From positions 682,001-746,000 of the forward strand of contig JAKULF010000014.1 in the NCBI GenBank assembly GCA_022661535.1: DNA of 64,000 bases. The letters are read 5' to 3'. The notes below the pieces were generated by a model. It saw only the letters and a list, made by a program, of their open reading frames with translations, searched no databases and was not told the DNA's origin. Of this stretch, positions 1-12,063 are shown piece after piece; positions within the stretch are counted from its first letter, which is position 1, and each line of letters opens with the position of its first letter. This stretch comes from Eutypa lata. Lineage: Eukaryota > Ascomycota > Sordariomycetes > Xylariales > Diatrypaceae. The position numbers and the translations under genes were made by a program.

Positions 1-16
1 TGACGTATCCCAATAG

Positions 17-118
17 CTACCGCAAGATGCAAACACCGAAGTCAAACTCATTGCAGCTACGGTATTTGCGACCCTCAATGAGAGCTGGGACAAATTCAAG
101 GCGGACAACGGGTTGTGA
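17..118 (+). CDS. 3' terminal exon of an unidentified gene (partial)
   Basis: An open frame of 33 codons follows a CAATAG that would serve as a splice acceptor at 11-16 and ends with TGA at 116-118. The encoded tail reads as an amphipathic helix (EVKLIAATVFATLNESWDKF) and looks like the C-terminus of a normal folded protein rather than noise. The rest of the gene lies to the left of the window, so the product cannot be named. The same frame is closed by a TAG at 14-16, which is why I place an exon border there. Confidence 0.5.
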   Translation, partial: LPQDANTEVKLIAATVFATLNESWDKFKADNGL

Positions 119-2325
119 AGTTGGGAAAAACCACTAGACCTAAAAGTATTTTGCAACTTTGCTATGACACGATGATGTGACTACGAACCTACAAGCTCAA
201 ATTAGAATCTTTATTTCTGGTCCAGAAATGTTTCCTCGAACCTCGACTTCTTGCCGTGCCACCTTGAATATTTGCTGTGTGAACTCCGCATCGAGCGAAC
301 ATTCATTGCCACTAGACAACCGGTCCTAGTTTGTCGTATGATCGAAGACTTACTAAGTCGAATACTTGAATATTGGACTTACTGATCTCTTTTTCACTTG
401 TTTTTTTTTATTTTTTTTAAAACATTACTACTCGGAATTATGGCTAGACTTACATCACGGTTTCCATACATGTATGTAAACCGGGGATGACTTGCGACAG
501 TACATAAAAACCGCGAACTTCTCGAATCAACACAACGCCGAGTAGAATACAAGTCTATGATGTGATAAGAGTTAGTAATTCAGTTGGTATCTAATCGCAC
601 TTTACTCCACCAACAAAATATTCTCAAACCTTCCGTCATAGATCTCATCCCTCATCAGGTCATACTAATATCGCATCAAGCTGTCGCGTGTGCCAACTTC
701 ACTCATAACCACACGATACCTACCAAACAGTACCCTAACCCTACACGATAAATAGTGGACTCACCGATGTAGGACCGGCTTCTGATAGATGGACTTACTA
801 CCCGCAATTTTGACGTCATATCTTACCGCCAAGGCGGCACCTGATTGTGGCCAAAATTCGTAGCTCTGGGCTAACAAGAGGTGGGGGAATGATAGAAGAA
901 GAAGAAGAAGAAGCAAGCAATCTTCTTTCTCTCTCCCCAAGATATCTTAGAATAATATGTATGTAGTAGAAAAATATCATGCTTAAGAAGAGAAGAAGAT
1001 CTGGACGTAGGTATTGCAAGCTTCTTCAGCTGACCCCCCAAAAGAGGCTGATATGTAGGGCGTCAGAGCGTTCAAGCACGTAAGAGAGGACAATCTTCCC
1101 CAGATCGTAGATCGAGCGTCGGATGCTGTCGCATTCCCAAATTACATTGCCATCCATGTGGACCCTGAGTCAATACTAGTCCCTCCTCCGCATGAGGATT
1201 GCGGCTATGGCTTGCGCGAGACACAACTACATAGGTACCATGACCACCACCACCGCAAGCAAACCTCTTCGGGTTTCCCAAAACGGAAAACCGAAGCGAA
1301 TATTTCGCAGGTAACGTTCGCCAGGCTCGTTACAGGGTCCTTCGGCTGATCACTTGCCATTTGTCCCTGCTCGCCCGAAAAAACTGTGCAGCTAGGCGAC
1401 CTCGGGCCTAGCTGTTATTAGCCAGTTAAGCCTCTTGTGGGGGCGGATCTTAATTGAACATCCCACAATTATGTACAGAGTTCCTGGGGTTTCTTGAGGG
1501 GGATTGGGGGAGGGGAAATGCGGTCGGCGTTTGTGGGATATGTACAATACGTTGTAGTAAGCCCTTTTTTTCTCCAGCTTACCCCAGGTTGTCTCGTGAA
1601 AATCCAAAGGCAGGGGAGGGTTGCTTTTTAATACATAAAAAAAAGAGAGGGTGACGGCTCAAAATCCTTTCGAGCTTCCACTTCTTCTTCTTTGTGCTTG
1701 TGTATTCTTCGGCTGTACGTACATAGTTGGGAGTTACCTACATGTAGTTAACTCGGATACTTTGCCGTCTAGTTACCAGGTACGTCTGTCCGTCGGTCGT
1801 CTTGTCGCCGCCCGCCACTGGTAGTTAAACCTCCCCTCCTCCCCCAAGGATCATACTGTGGGGATCGCGCGCGCCAACTAACGTATTCAGCTAACTAACG
1901 CAACGCCGCCTTTAGCAATTCGCGGTTTTCCATGAAAGAGGGATCCCGCTTTATTTTAAACAAAGTGGTGTGTTATAAGTATCTAGATTATTTTTTTTTT
2001 CTTCAAGGGAGGGCTAGGAGGAGGCCTTGCTTAAACGGCTTCTTGATCCCTTCCCTATATCCACTTTAAAGGTTGTACTCTCCCCTTGGCGAGAATACAC
2101 TGTGATCGGATCCGAGTATAAATACAAAGCTCTAGCCTGTTGATCAACATTCCCTTCTCTCTTCTCACCTTGGTTCCTCTGTTTCGATTCTTCTGCCGTA
2201 GTTGGCGTCGTTTGGTATCTCTCTGGTGGCTTCCCAATATCAAGTCACATTTATCTATCGATCTATCTATCTCTCTAGCTTTTTATCATATCTTTTTATA
2301 GCATTAGAAAATAAACGTCGTCGCC
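119..2325. other. intergenic region, about 2.2 kb
   Basis: No convincing gene. It contains a run of GAAGAA repeats near 897-915, short poly-T runs near 400-418 and 1990-2001, and the presumed promoter of the downstream sugar transporter. Small open frames on both strands lack codon structure and any recognisable domain. Confidence 0.5.
2117..2123 (+). promoter_or_regulatory. candidate TATA box of the sugar transporter
   Basis: TATAAAT lies about 200 nt before the start codon at 2326. A pyrimidine-rich stretch follows (about 2150-2290), as is common in fungal 5' leaders. The placement is plausible but no transcription start is known. Confidence 0.35.
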
Positions 2326-4235
2326 ATGAAACCTTTCTTCGGCCTTCGCGGTCGCGCTCTGAACTATGCGGTCTTAATAATCGCAGGGTGCGATTTCCTA
2401 CTGTTTGGTTATGGTGAGCACTACAAGACTTAACTAGCCAGCCCCCTTTACTGTTCGAAAGACACGCATGCTAAGTCAAATATAGACCAGGGTGTTATGG
2501 GCGGCATCCTTACGATGCCTCAATTCCTCGAGTATTACCCAACCATCAATACAGAGGAGGAGGGCCTAGACGAAAACCCGGCGTTAAGCCAGCAGAGAGC
2601 AAACAAGCAGGGTATTGCAGTGGCTTCGTATAATCTTGGCTGTTTCGTTGGTGCTGTCATTACGATCTTCATCTCGAACGCTTTGGGTCGAAAGAGAATG
2701 ATCATGTTAGGAACGTCAATCATGATGTGAGCCAATCCTTACTATTTAATGTATATTCTCTTCTTTTGAGCAAACCAACTGACCATACATAGTGTCGGTG
2801 CCGCTATCATGGCCGGGTCAAACAGCCTGGGAATGTTCGTCGCCGGGCGGTTTATTTGCGGTCTTGGCAATGGTGGTAACACTTCTACGGTTCCCACTTG
2901 GCAATCGGAGACCTCACGTGCGCACAAGCGCGGAAAGCTCGTTATGATCGAGGGTGCCCTTATCACGGGCGGCATCATGGTATCGTACTGGATAGATCTC
3001 GGTTGCAGTTTCATCGAGAGCAGTGCTTCCTGGCGCTTTCCCCTCGCCTTCCAGATCGCCTTCTGCGTTTTCATCCTGGCCTTCGTCTGGAACCTCCCGG
3101 AGTCGCCTCGGTGGCTCATCCTCCAGGGACGTGAAGATGAAGCCAAGGAGGTGCTGGCTGCGCTGGAAGATACGACCGTCGACCACAAGGCCGTCCAGAA
3201 CGAATTCACTGCCATCAAGGACACTGTTCTTGAGATGTCCAAGGGTCGCTTTAAGGACTTGTTTACTCAGGGCAAGGACAGGTAAGCTAATATACGACCA
3301 GGTGAACCATTTTCGGAGAAAGCTAATAATAACTAGGAACTTCCACCGTACCCTGCTTGCCTACGTCAACCAAATGTTCCAGCAGATCTCCGGTATCAAT
3401 CTTATCACCTACTACGCTGCTGTGATCTACTCGGGACTAGGCTTGACCAGCTTCATGTCTCGACTACTTGCCGCTCTGAACGGAACGGAATACTTCATCG
3501 CTTCTTGGCCCGCCGTCTTCCTTGTCGAGCGCGTCGGCCGCCGAAAGCTCATGCTCTTCGGCGCCGCTGGGCAGGCTGCGACTATGGCTATTCTTGCTGG
3601 AGTTAACTCGAGAAGTGATCCCCCGTACCAGATAGCGGGGATTGTCTTCCTCTTCGTTTTCAACACCTTCTTTGCCATTGGCTGGCTGGGCATGACCTGG
3701 TTGTACCCCGCCGAGATCGTACCCCTCCGCATTAGAGCGCCTGCGAACGCCTTGTCTACTTCTGGTAAGCCATAATTGATTTGATTTCGCCTTTCACATT
3801 CGCACGAGAACGGTGTAGCTAACCAAACTACTCTTACCCCCTCTAATAGCCAACTGGATCTTCAACTTCCTTGTCGTCATGATCACGCCGGTGGCCTTCG
3901 AAAGCATCAAGCACCACACGTACACCGTCTTCGCCGTCATCAACGCCTTCATGGTGCCCTCGGTGTACTTCTTCTACCCCGAGACGGCCTACCGCTCGCT
4001 CGAGGAGATGGACTCCATCTTCCACAAGGTCTCCGGCCCGAAGGCGTACTTCGACGTCGTGAGCGTGGCCCGCGAGCTGCCGCGCCGCTACGGCAAGAAC
4101 GGCGAGCTGCTCATCAACTACGAGGAGACCGAGGAGCACAAGGCGCGCGTCGCGGCTCCGGACCACCGCGAGTACCGATCATCGTCTAACAACAGCGACG
4201 CTGAGAAGGGCACTGGTGGTGGTGTGGTGGGTTAA
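2326..4235 (+). CDS. MFS sugar transporter (sugar porter family)
   Basis: Exons at 2326-2413, 2486-2726, 2793-3281, 3337-3764 and 3850-4235 join in frame to a 543-aa protein; all four introns are GT-AG. It should be a 12-TM plasma-membrane proton symporter for hexoses or disaccharides. Family signatures are visible: GYDQGVMGG in TM1, the loop motif GRKRM, RFICGLGNGGNTSTVP in TM4, PESPRWL before the central loop, QQISGINLITYY in TM7, GRRKLMLFG, PAEIVPLRIRAPANALSTS and the closing PETAYRSLEEMD. Length matches the family (500-560 aa). The hydrophilic tail is rich in Asp, Glu and Gly. Lactose/hexose permease-like members are the nearest in my judgement, but substrate cannot be read from sequence. 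Confidence 0.93.
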
Positions 4236-4726
4236 ACGGGGAGTTGGTTTTGGTTTGGATGAATGGATGGATGGATGGAAAACAGGGTTTATGCCCTGGT
4301 GGAGTACGATTGAGCCCATTTGATGACAGGGGGTTCGCTATATACCATTTATACTTCACTCTGCTCTCGATCGGCCGCGGATACGACCGTCGGAGGCTTT
4401 TTTGAAAAATTATACCCTTGCGTGTGACTTCAATGCCACATGCTTACAACAGACTAGATCTTAGATCTTAAGAGAAGAGGTTCATAGCAACGAGTAGCTA
4501 CAGGTCCGCCATCTAGACTAGATTTAAAGTCATACACCCACTGACGGGGTCTCGTCCTTCAAGATATCATTATGAGAAGTTGTGTTCGATGTCCAGTTAT
4601 TAACTGACGTGTTGCCTCATTTATTCACTGCAACACCGTCTTTCCTGCATCTACCAAAAGAGAAATATATACAACAGAATAAGCAGAGTCGCACAGCAGA
4701 CGCATAGATGACGATCACGCCGAAGC
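4236..4726. other. convergent intergenic region
   Basis: Holds the 3' ends of the sugar transporter (+) and the DUF6055 gene (-). A short GGAT/GGATG tandem run follows the transporter stop (about 4257-4278). No gene seen. Confidence 0.5.
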
Positions 4727-6146
4727 TCAAGCAGTGGCGCCGCTAATGGTAACCGTGTAATCCAAGCCGGCCTGGACATCGCCCCCGAGGTCGAAGGGAT
4801 CATACTGGATCAGCGCGGCGGGGGTATTCGCCACAACGAGGCTAACCTCCTCACCGGCCGCGACCTCCGCCGATCCCGCCCCATCCACCAGGTTCACGTA
4901 ACGCGCTACCCCGGACCCAGTATCTCGGACAGCCAGCGTCGCCGAGAACGGCGCGCCCCCAGACGCGGTGATCTGCACCTCCACCGTCGCCGCGCCGGAA
5001 GTCGTCAAGGGAACGATATTAGCCCCAAAGTACCGCGGCTGCCGCGCGCTCTTCACCTGCCACGTCCCGCTTCCCTGCGCATCTAGATTCGCGTAGTTGA
5101 GCTGGCCCCGCTGCTGCAGGAAGACGTCCTGCGCGGTGGGGTGCCCGATATCCGCGTACGCCATGCGGGCCCAGTAGCGACCGACGACGTCCTGGACGGT
5201 GGTGGCGGCGGCGGACCCGGCCCCGAGGAGACGCTCGAGCGCGTGCAGCGGCGTCTCGTTGCTGCCGCGGTCGTACTGCCGGAACAGCTCGCGCATCGTG
5301 TCCCGGCCGATGCCGGCGAACTCGTCCGGGTTCGCCGTCAAGTACGTCAGGAACGGCCACGCCTCGTAGTAGTTCCCGCTGTCGGCCGACCCGTCCACCA
5401 GCACCTGGAACGAGTCCCCGATCACCTTCGCTAGGTTGATCTCCGTGTCGCCCGTCGGCTGGCTGTGCTGCGAGCGCGCCGTCGCGCACAGGTCCGATGT
5501 CTTGTAGGTGTCTGCTACCCAGTTGGCTACGGTTTCCCACCACTGTGTGCGTGATATACCCGAGTTAACTTAACTGGCAAGGTAGATAGGTAGGGGGGCA
5601 TGATGCTTCTTTTTAACTTACCGCACCCGTCCGCGTCTGATCAACCCAATACTTCTCATGGTACGTCAGCCCATGGCCGAACTCGTGTACCGTCACTCCA
5701 GGGACGTCGACGTAGTCGTGCACGACCTCGAGCCAAGACATGCCTGTGTCGTAATCGGAGTGCATGACGCCGGCAGCACCCGTCAGCGTCGCGACCGAGT
5801 ATACGTTGACCTTGGTCCAGGGCCCGTCGTCGTCGCTGTCATCGTTGTACGACAAGCCCGACGACCGCCACCCCAGGGTGTCGACGAAACAACTGTACGC
5901 GGCCTCTAGCATCGCTAGCGCTGAGTCCGCTTGTCCCGTCGACGGCGCTCCGTACACCCGGAAGTGCGCCGAGTCCTGGTAGCTGCTTCCTCCTGGCCCG
6001 ATGTTCGGGTTCGCGTCGAAGGTCGCGGGAGGTGCCGCGGCGCTTACGGTGCCCGTGACTGCCTCCTGGCTCACGGGGGCGGCGGCGACATAGCCGAGGG
6101 AGTGGAGCACCAGAGCGGCGATCGTGGTTCGTCGGATAGGTGCCAT
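4727..6146 (-). CDS. secreted DUF6055-like protein with HEFGH zinc-protease motif
   Basis: Two exons, 6146-5622 and 5542-4727, joined by a GTAAGT...CAG intron, give 446 aa. The N-terminus has a signal peptide (MAPIRRTTIAALVLHSLGYV followed by AAAP), so the product is probably secreted. The segment FRVYGAP at about residue 61, then an Asp-rich loop, then VTVHEFGHGLTYHE near residue 153 match the fungal DUF6055 family. HExxH is the zinc-binding and catalytic signature of metallopeptidases. The C-terminal part resembles a beta-sandwich. The substrate is unknown, and no activity is established for the family as far as I know. The gene is strongly GC-rich compared with its flanks. Confidence 0.8.
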
Positions 6147-7519
6147 GTTAATAATGGTAATGACGGTATAATACTCCGGGTTGGTGTTCTGGGGTGTTCG
6201 GGTCAGGGACGGGAGCCGTGATGATCAACAGCGGAGGTTCGCCTGCTGTTATATATGTATAAGATGCGACCCATCTCAGATTTGATTTCCGCGCGGAAAA
6301 TCTTCCCCATCGTATGCCCTGCGATCTGCCTATTTGTTTTCGCCTGCCAAGGACGCAACCGGTCGTCGAATGGCTACTAATGTTTCTATCATGGGCTGCT
6401 CGTATGTCCACTGACAGTTCGGGGCCCCGTAGTTTCGAAACGGGTGGATAGGCCAAGTGAATACGGCAAGGATTAGCGTTCCAGGTTACCTACTACGTCG
6501 ACATTAAGGAGGCACCAAGAGGGTTCCGGATTGCGCAGAATGGGCCGGCACTTGTTCACCGTGGTGGTGATAATGTCCTATCTGCCTCACCCGATTGAAG
6601 GATAAATGTTCACGGGCTTGTCTGGATCGGGCTATAAATTACGTAGCGGACTATCAATTCCGATTCCCTCGTGGGTTTTTAGCGCCATTCCGTTCGCACC
6701 AATCGAACCCGGGAATTGAGATGCTATGTTTGAAATAAATGGTTAACTATTATCATTACGTTTCATTGCCAAGAACAAGAGATGGCACCCTTTTCAACTA
6801 TTATGGGCTCACGTAAGCAAGATACATCGTAGTCGTGAGGTTGTTTCCTACAAATGATTATAAAAGAGAACTCTGATATCACGTCAAATTCTATGCCTTT
6901 AGCAAGACTTGGCCAGGTAACACTGGCCACTTAGCCGTTGCGCCACTCTATTATCATTCTTTTGCGGTATTAACATCGGTATGAATACGAAGTAGCAAAA
7001 TCATTTTCACACAATAGATTACATAGTTCACCTGTGGACCGCCATGTGTATTATTCGGAAATATGGTATTTATGTTAGAAGGAGATAAGTATGGTAGATG
7101 AATTTTCCGATACGGAAATGCATATGAAATCATTCCTGTAAACAACGACACTTAGCAGTAATTTTACATTCGGGTGTACTAACAGGTTATTTACAGAGTA
7201 AACAGCCAAGATAATTTTTAATCTCATTTGCTTCTTCCTTACATGGTTCAAATAATTCTTTAAATGCTCGGTTTCCTTTATTTTAGTAGAAAATAAAAGG
7301 AGGGGGGTCTTGATGCAGTCCAGCGGCACATCTTTGAATAAGACGAGGCAGTTATATCGATATAGGCAATGCCCCATAAATGACCCTCCCTTACTTAGGC
7401 AACAACGCGGGGTTTGCAACTTTCAAGCATAGTCTGTGATAAATTGCCCCTAGACTTGGGTTTTTCAATGCCACTAAGTTATATATCACCTACGAGCTGG
7501 GGGCGAAAAGGAGAGTACA
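6147..7519. other. intergenic region, divergent promoters
   Basis: Separates the divergent DUF6055 (-) and HET (+) genes. Around 6920-6950 the minus strand shows a tRNA A-box-like TGGCGCAACGG, but no matching B box or cloverleaf could be found. Two overlapping minus-strand open frames at 6954-7419 are AT-rich and unrecognised. Confidence 0.4.
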
Positions 7520-9522
7520 ATGGATGACGACTACAGGAAAGAGCGCCTCTGCTCTTACTGTTTGAATATATTTCCGATTCAAGTTGGACGATATCATGAG
7601 ATTCAACACCACCCAAATGTTGAAATGTTCTTAGCTGCTGCGGATGATTGTACAATGTGCAGGATAATTGCAAGATATATGCCACTTGAGAATCTCCGGC
7701 GGCGTTTCCCAGATATCACGGAGGCCAGATTTGACACTGTTTCCCTGAGCGTTCGTTTAAAGGAACCCCTTGTCTCTCCTACTGGGATCTCATGGGGTCT
7801 GCTAGAGACGAACTTGGAATCGCCAGAGCACACATTCCAGATATCCTCTGACCTCTCAATCACCACTTGCAATCTAGAAGGTTTGTTGACCTCTATTATT
7901 TCGTCAGAAGTGCCGAACGTTAACTTGGTAAAGGTTCTGCAGCTGAATATCCAGCATGGAATACTTCGTGTCCATCGATTATCGATAAACATTCCACTAT
8001 GGAGACATGGCTAAGAGAATGCGAGTCCAATCACACTCTATGCACACCTCCAGATGTGAAGCCACCTAAAAGGTTGATAGAAGTTGGGTCAGCTAAGAGC
8101 CTTCCTCGCATCCTTGATACAAGTAGTAAATTCGAGGAACATTGGAGATACGCAACACTAAGTCATTGCTGGGGTGATTACCGGCCTCTCACACTGACTA
8201 TTGAGAACGAATCATCATTCATGAAAGAAATACCGTGGCATTTGTTGCCGCATACCTTCCGAGAGGCATTGGAAATAACGCGGGCCGTGGGAATACCCTA
8301 TCTATGGATCGATAGCCTTTGTATTGCACAGGATGATGAGTTAGAGTGGCAGCAGGAAGCAGTTCGGATGAGAGATGTCTACTCTGGGAGTACCTTGGCA
8401 ATCTGCGCGTCGGATGCCAGCAACAGCTTAGGTGGCTGCTTTCTTCAGAGAGATGAGAAATCGAAACGCCCTAAAGCGGAGGATCTGATACAATTCTCCA
8501 TTGTTCTTCCTAATGAGGGCGCCACGCTGCCTGTCCGTATCCAGCCAAATGACGTTAGACTGCGAAGAGAAAAGGGCCCGCTCGCAACGAGGGGGTGGAC
8601 ATTGCAAGAACAACTCCTGCCGAACCGAGTGCTATATTGCACGCGCCCGGAGACGCAGTGGCAATGCCGCGGCTGTCATCGAACAGAGGCTGGCGTGTTG
8701 TTTGACGAGGACACGCCAAGCAAACATCATGGACTTAAGGCATTCTATTTGCTCGGGCCACCCGCTGAACTACACAAAGCATGGTGTCAATGGATGGAAG
8801 ATTACTCTCAGAGAACGTTGACCTTCCCACGCGATAGGTTCGCAGCTTTGGCAGGAATCGTCCAACAGTACGCGGAGCGTTCGAACCATAAACATTTATT
8901 GGGGTCCTGGGAGGAGACATTGTTGAAAGATTTGTTATGGATACGATGTGGGGAAGTCGAGGAACTTCCTAATATGCTGCCTGGAGTACCATCATGGTCT
9001 TGGCTATCACGTTGCAAATGGGTATCGTTTGATATTTGGGCTCGAGCAATGTCATTGAAAGAAAGCGATATTCAGGGTCATGCTGAAGTGGTTGAAGTAA
9101 ACGTGTCATGGACTGGAATCCCCCTGTTGTCAGACATCGAACACACACACCTTGTTCTTCGAGGGCCTGTCCGGGTCTTTAAGTTGCGCATCTCCCCGCT
9201 TGCAACGGATTATAATCCTCCATATCTTGATGTTAATGACGAGCAACCGGACTTCTCCGAGGACCCCATCCCTTGGCGATGTGCCGGCCAATTTGACAGT
9301 GGGGGGTGCGAGGACTCAGTCGCATATACATGCTTTTTGATGCAATCAAGTAGGCTGGTGCGCGCAGATTCCACCATCTGTATAAAGGAAACGTTCTTGA
9401 TACTGCAACCGAGTTCAGTTGATGGCTCTACCAATACATATCGACGTGTTGGTTTAGGCCACTTTCGGTTTGGAGCATCACACTTTGAAGGGGCATGCCA
9501 AAAGGAGATAACTATCATATGA
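7520..9522 (+). CDS. HET-domain protein (heterokaryon incompatibility type)
   Basis: The reading frame changes between the first open stretch and the main one. A 62-nt intron at 7881-7942 (GTTTGT donor, TTAAC branch, CAG acceptor) restores it, giving exons 7520-7880 and 7943-9522 and a 646-aa protein. Residues 1-50 carry a CSYC...CTMC cysteine pattern. The HET domain follows: YATLSHCWG, then GIPYLWIDSLCIAQDDEEW-like (LWIDSLCIAQDD), MRDVYSGSTLAICAS, and ATRGWTLQEQLLPNRVLY. HET proteins trigger cell death in non-self fusion, and many genomic copies have unknown roles. The preceding cysteine block and LRECESNHTLC linker are the usual organisation. The donor is not canonical, so the intron call is moderately sure. 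Confidence 0.88.
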
Positions 9523-9794
9523 ACCTGTAGTTGGTTACCTGGATATGGGAATACGTGTTTTATAATCAAAAATCGAAATAAACTTTAGATTTTATACATA
9601 ATAAAAGAGGGAAGACATGACCTGTGTAGTTCAACATATAAGCCACGGGGGCTCGATGGATGTGCAATGTGTTAGTAGAATTCAAACCATGATATTTTTT
9701 CTAAATGCTGTAATATATACTTGGTACATGAACTTTTGAGAACATTGATGATGCATAGTTATTAAATCTTCGTTAATCAAGGGTCAACCTCCAA

Positions 9795-10730
9795 CTAGAA
9801 GACTCTCACGTATCCCTTCTGCATTCCCTCCAAAGCCTTCTTTGCGGCCTGCTCTACACCTCTACTACGGGGCTGGAGACTTTCCAAACGACTTCGCCAG
9901 AATGACCATCGCTCCCAAGTCACAGATTTCTTCCCTTTCCATACATCAAAATCTTTCCGATGCCCAGCACGATCCAAAGCCCAATTCTCTTCGCCCCTGG
10001 CAGCGCCGTCTCGAAAGCGCCCGCCCGCAACTTCGAACCATTTAGCTGTGGCCCAGATCTCGACCTCCAGGACGAAATCATCGTCAATGTTCCTCTCGAG
10101 CGCGTCCGTCACGCACTCGTAGCCGAATGCTATGTCGATACCACCGATGTCACCCGCCATCACTAACTGCGCCTCCACGTTTGCCTTCTTCACTTGAAGT
10201 GCCCGTATGCGGTCTCGCTCTGCCGCATCTTTCGCGTGGACAGCTCTGTCCCGCCAGCGATCATATTGATAGGTATCAACGTACTGGTGACCGAAGCCTG
10301 GAAGTCCGCGCCAGAGCGTCCCGTGCGGCGGCCATTTACTTTTGTCAACGCGAGATAGGTCAGGCTCAGGGAGAAGTTCGATAGCCCGGAGGAGCTCTAC
10401 CAGGCTTTCTGTAACCTCTGATGGCAGTTCGATCAGTGCATCCATCAGGAAGCCCCAGAGACGAGGAAGGTCCTCCTTTGGGTCGCTGCTGGTCTCAACG
10501 GGCTTCGTAATAGCGACTGCCGCTTCTTCAACACTGACTCGTTTTTGGAGATAAGACTTCAGGGATTCGGCTTCTATGGGATGGATCCCATCTTCCGTGT
10601 CACCATCCGGTGCGAGCTTCTCTGCAAACCACTCCTCCGACATGACTAGAGTGTCGATGAGATTATTGGGATGGAAACCAGGCCTGATGGAAACAAGAAG
10701 AAAAGTGTCGGTGAGAGGGAAGATGTGCAC
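9795..10730 (-). CDS. DUF3632 family protein
   Basis: A single exon gives 311 aa from the first ATG, or 282 aa from the internal ATG at 10643. I favour the internal start (MSEEWFAEKLAPDG) because family members usually begin close to this WF motif. The body is helical and acidic, with FLMDALIELPSEV, the conserved-looking WRGLPGFG at about residue 142, and ATAKWFEVAG near residue 229. These fit the fungal DUF3632 family, whose function is unknown. No signal peptide or membrane segment is seen in the shorter form. It follows the HET gene tail-to-tail with 272 nt between. Confidence 0.7.
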   Translation of the reverse strand: MHIFPLTDTFLLVSIRPGFHPNNLIDTLVMSEEWFAEKLAPDGDTEDGIHPIEAESLKSYLQKRVSVEEAAVAITKPVETSSDPKEDLPRLWGFLMDALIELPSEVTESLVELLRAIELLPEPDLSRVDKSKWPPHGTLWRGLPGFGHQYVDTYQYDRWRDRAVHAKDAAERDRIRALQVKKANVEAQLVMAGDIGGIDIAFGYECVTDALERNIDDDFVLEVEIWATAKWFEVAGGRFRDGAARGEENWALDRAGHRKDFDVWKGKKSVTWERWSFWRSRLESLQPRSRGVEQAAKKALEGMQKGYVRVF

Positions 10731-11135
10731 GGATGTTGCGCTCTAGAATAAGTTTGAAGAGTATACATTTGACAGGTAGCCCAGTTTATCTCGTGATACG
10801 GCCTATTAATAACCAAAGGCAGTTGCCTAGAACCATCCACATGTAGTTAAGGAGTGGCTTATAGGGAATTATGTCTAAATCCAATTATGTGACGTCATCG
10901 GGCTTAAGAAGCTGATCACAGGGGTGTGCCTAGGCAATTTGTTAAAGTTATAGGTTGAACTCCTATAATGTTTTGATAGTATAATGCTACATGCTTCGGA
11001 GCTGTTGGGTAGCAAATTACCTAGCCCAAGATAGGATACAGGGTAATGAGCAAGTTTGCTTAACAGCTCTATGTAGACCTAGAGACACCACTGGGAATAT
11101 CACTGGAGTTTTGAAAGCGAAACGATAAGTTAACA
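10731..11135. other. intergenic region
   Basis: Contains the presumed promoter of the DUF3632 gene and the 3' end of the chitosanase gene, both read on the minus strand. No other feature seen. Confidence 0.4.
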
Positions 11136-12063
11136 TCAGCCGATTCTCTGGATGAGTTCGTCGCACAACCCGTTAATGCTTTCCACGAACTCCTCCTTAG
11201 TGTCCGCGGCCCACAGAGCGCCATCAGCTCCGGGAGCTGCGTCGTCACCCGTGAATGCTATGTACATCACGTCGTTCGGCTCGTGGCTGACTGTGCCGTT
11301 GATCTCGGCGCCGAAAAGAAGTTCGCCCATGGCAAGCGAAGCCTCGCCCACGAACGCCTGGCTGCGCTCACCTCCGTTGCCATCTCCCCAGACACCGCAG
11401 ACCTGACGTCTCGTTAGTCTGACCTTCTACCTACAGCCTGCCAACCTCACGGGTCAACAACGAAACTATCACTTACCATGCCGTCGGCCGTCAGCGCGAC
11501 CATCACGCTAAGTGGCGCGATACCGTGGTCCTTGGGAGCGAAGTTGACATAGCCCTCCTTTGTGCCCGAGTTCCCGAAGACGGCGAACGAGTGCCGGTAG
11601 GGGTCGAGGTCTACGATCCCGACGTCGTAGCTCTGCACCAGGGAACGGAACGACGTCGTCGACTGGTCGCTGTCGTTGTCGCCACAGTTCCCGTTATTGG
11701 GTTCCTGCCGCTCCCCGTCGCAGTCAATGTCCATGTTCGTGAACAAGCCATCCGGTCCCTGCGTATACAAGATGCCGTAGTCTGCGAGGTGGTCTCCACA
11801 GTAGGTCCACTCTATAGAGATCCAGCTAGCTGTTAGCCCAACCCGGCTTGATGTGCAGTGATTCCGCGAAAGGTGGAGTTGTCTGGGGAATATATGGTAC
11901 CGTTGCTACTGGATGGCCAGCTATAGAAACCCGTCGCTAGCGGATCGTTGCATTGTCCCTGGGCTGATGCCTGCTGGTATAAGGTCTTGAGGTTCTGTGG
12001 CACTTCGCGAGCTTGAGAGCGGGCTATAAGTAGATTTACTAAGGTAATATCGGCGCGAAGCAT
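11136..12063 (-). CDS. GH75 endo-chitosanase, secreted
   Basis: Exons 12063-11901, 11811-11477 and 11402-11136 give about 254 aa, normal for GH75. The second intron has a GTAAGT donor and CAG acceptor. The first is inferred: donor GTACCA at 11900, a perfect CTAAC branch and TAG acceptor at 11812; an alternative donor a few nt upstream is possible. Family landmarks are clear: LKTLYQQ and LATGFYS near the N-terminus, YCGDHLADYG, NMDIDCDG, VGIVDLDPYRHSFAVFGN, GVWGDGNGGE and AFVGEASLAMGE. The last two hold the Asp and Glu known as catalytic residues in GH75. The enzyme hydrolyses beta-1,4-glucosamine links in chitosan. The N-terminus is only a weak signal peptide. Confidence 0.85.

Noticed and set aside
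6920..6955. A-box-like TGGCGCAACGG on the minus strand
   Set aside because: No B box follows within tRNA distance and no acceptor stem forms.
7881..7999. A frameshift in the HET gene
   Set aside because: A 62-nt GTTTGT-CAG intron with a branch-like TTAAC restores the frame, so a frameshift is not needed.
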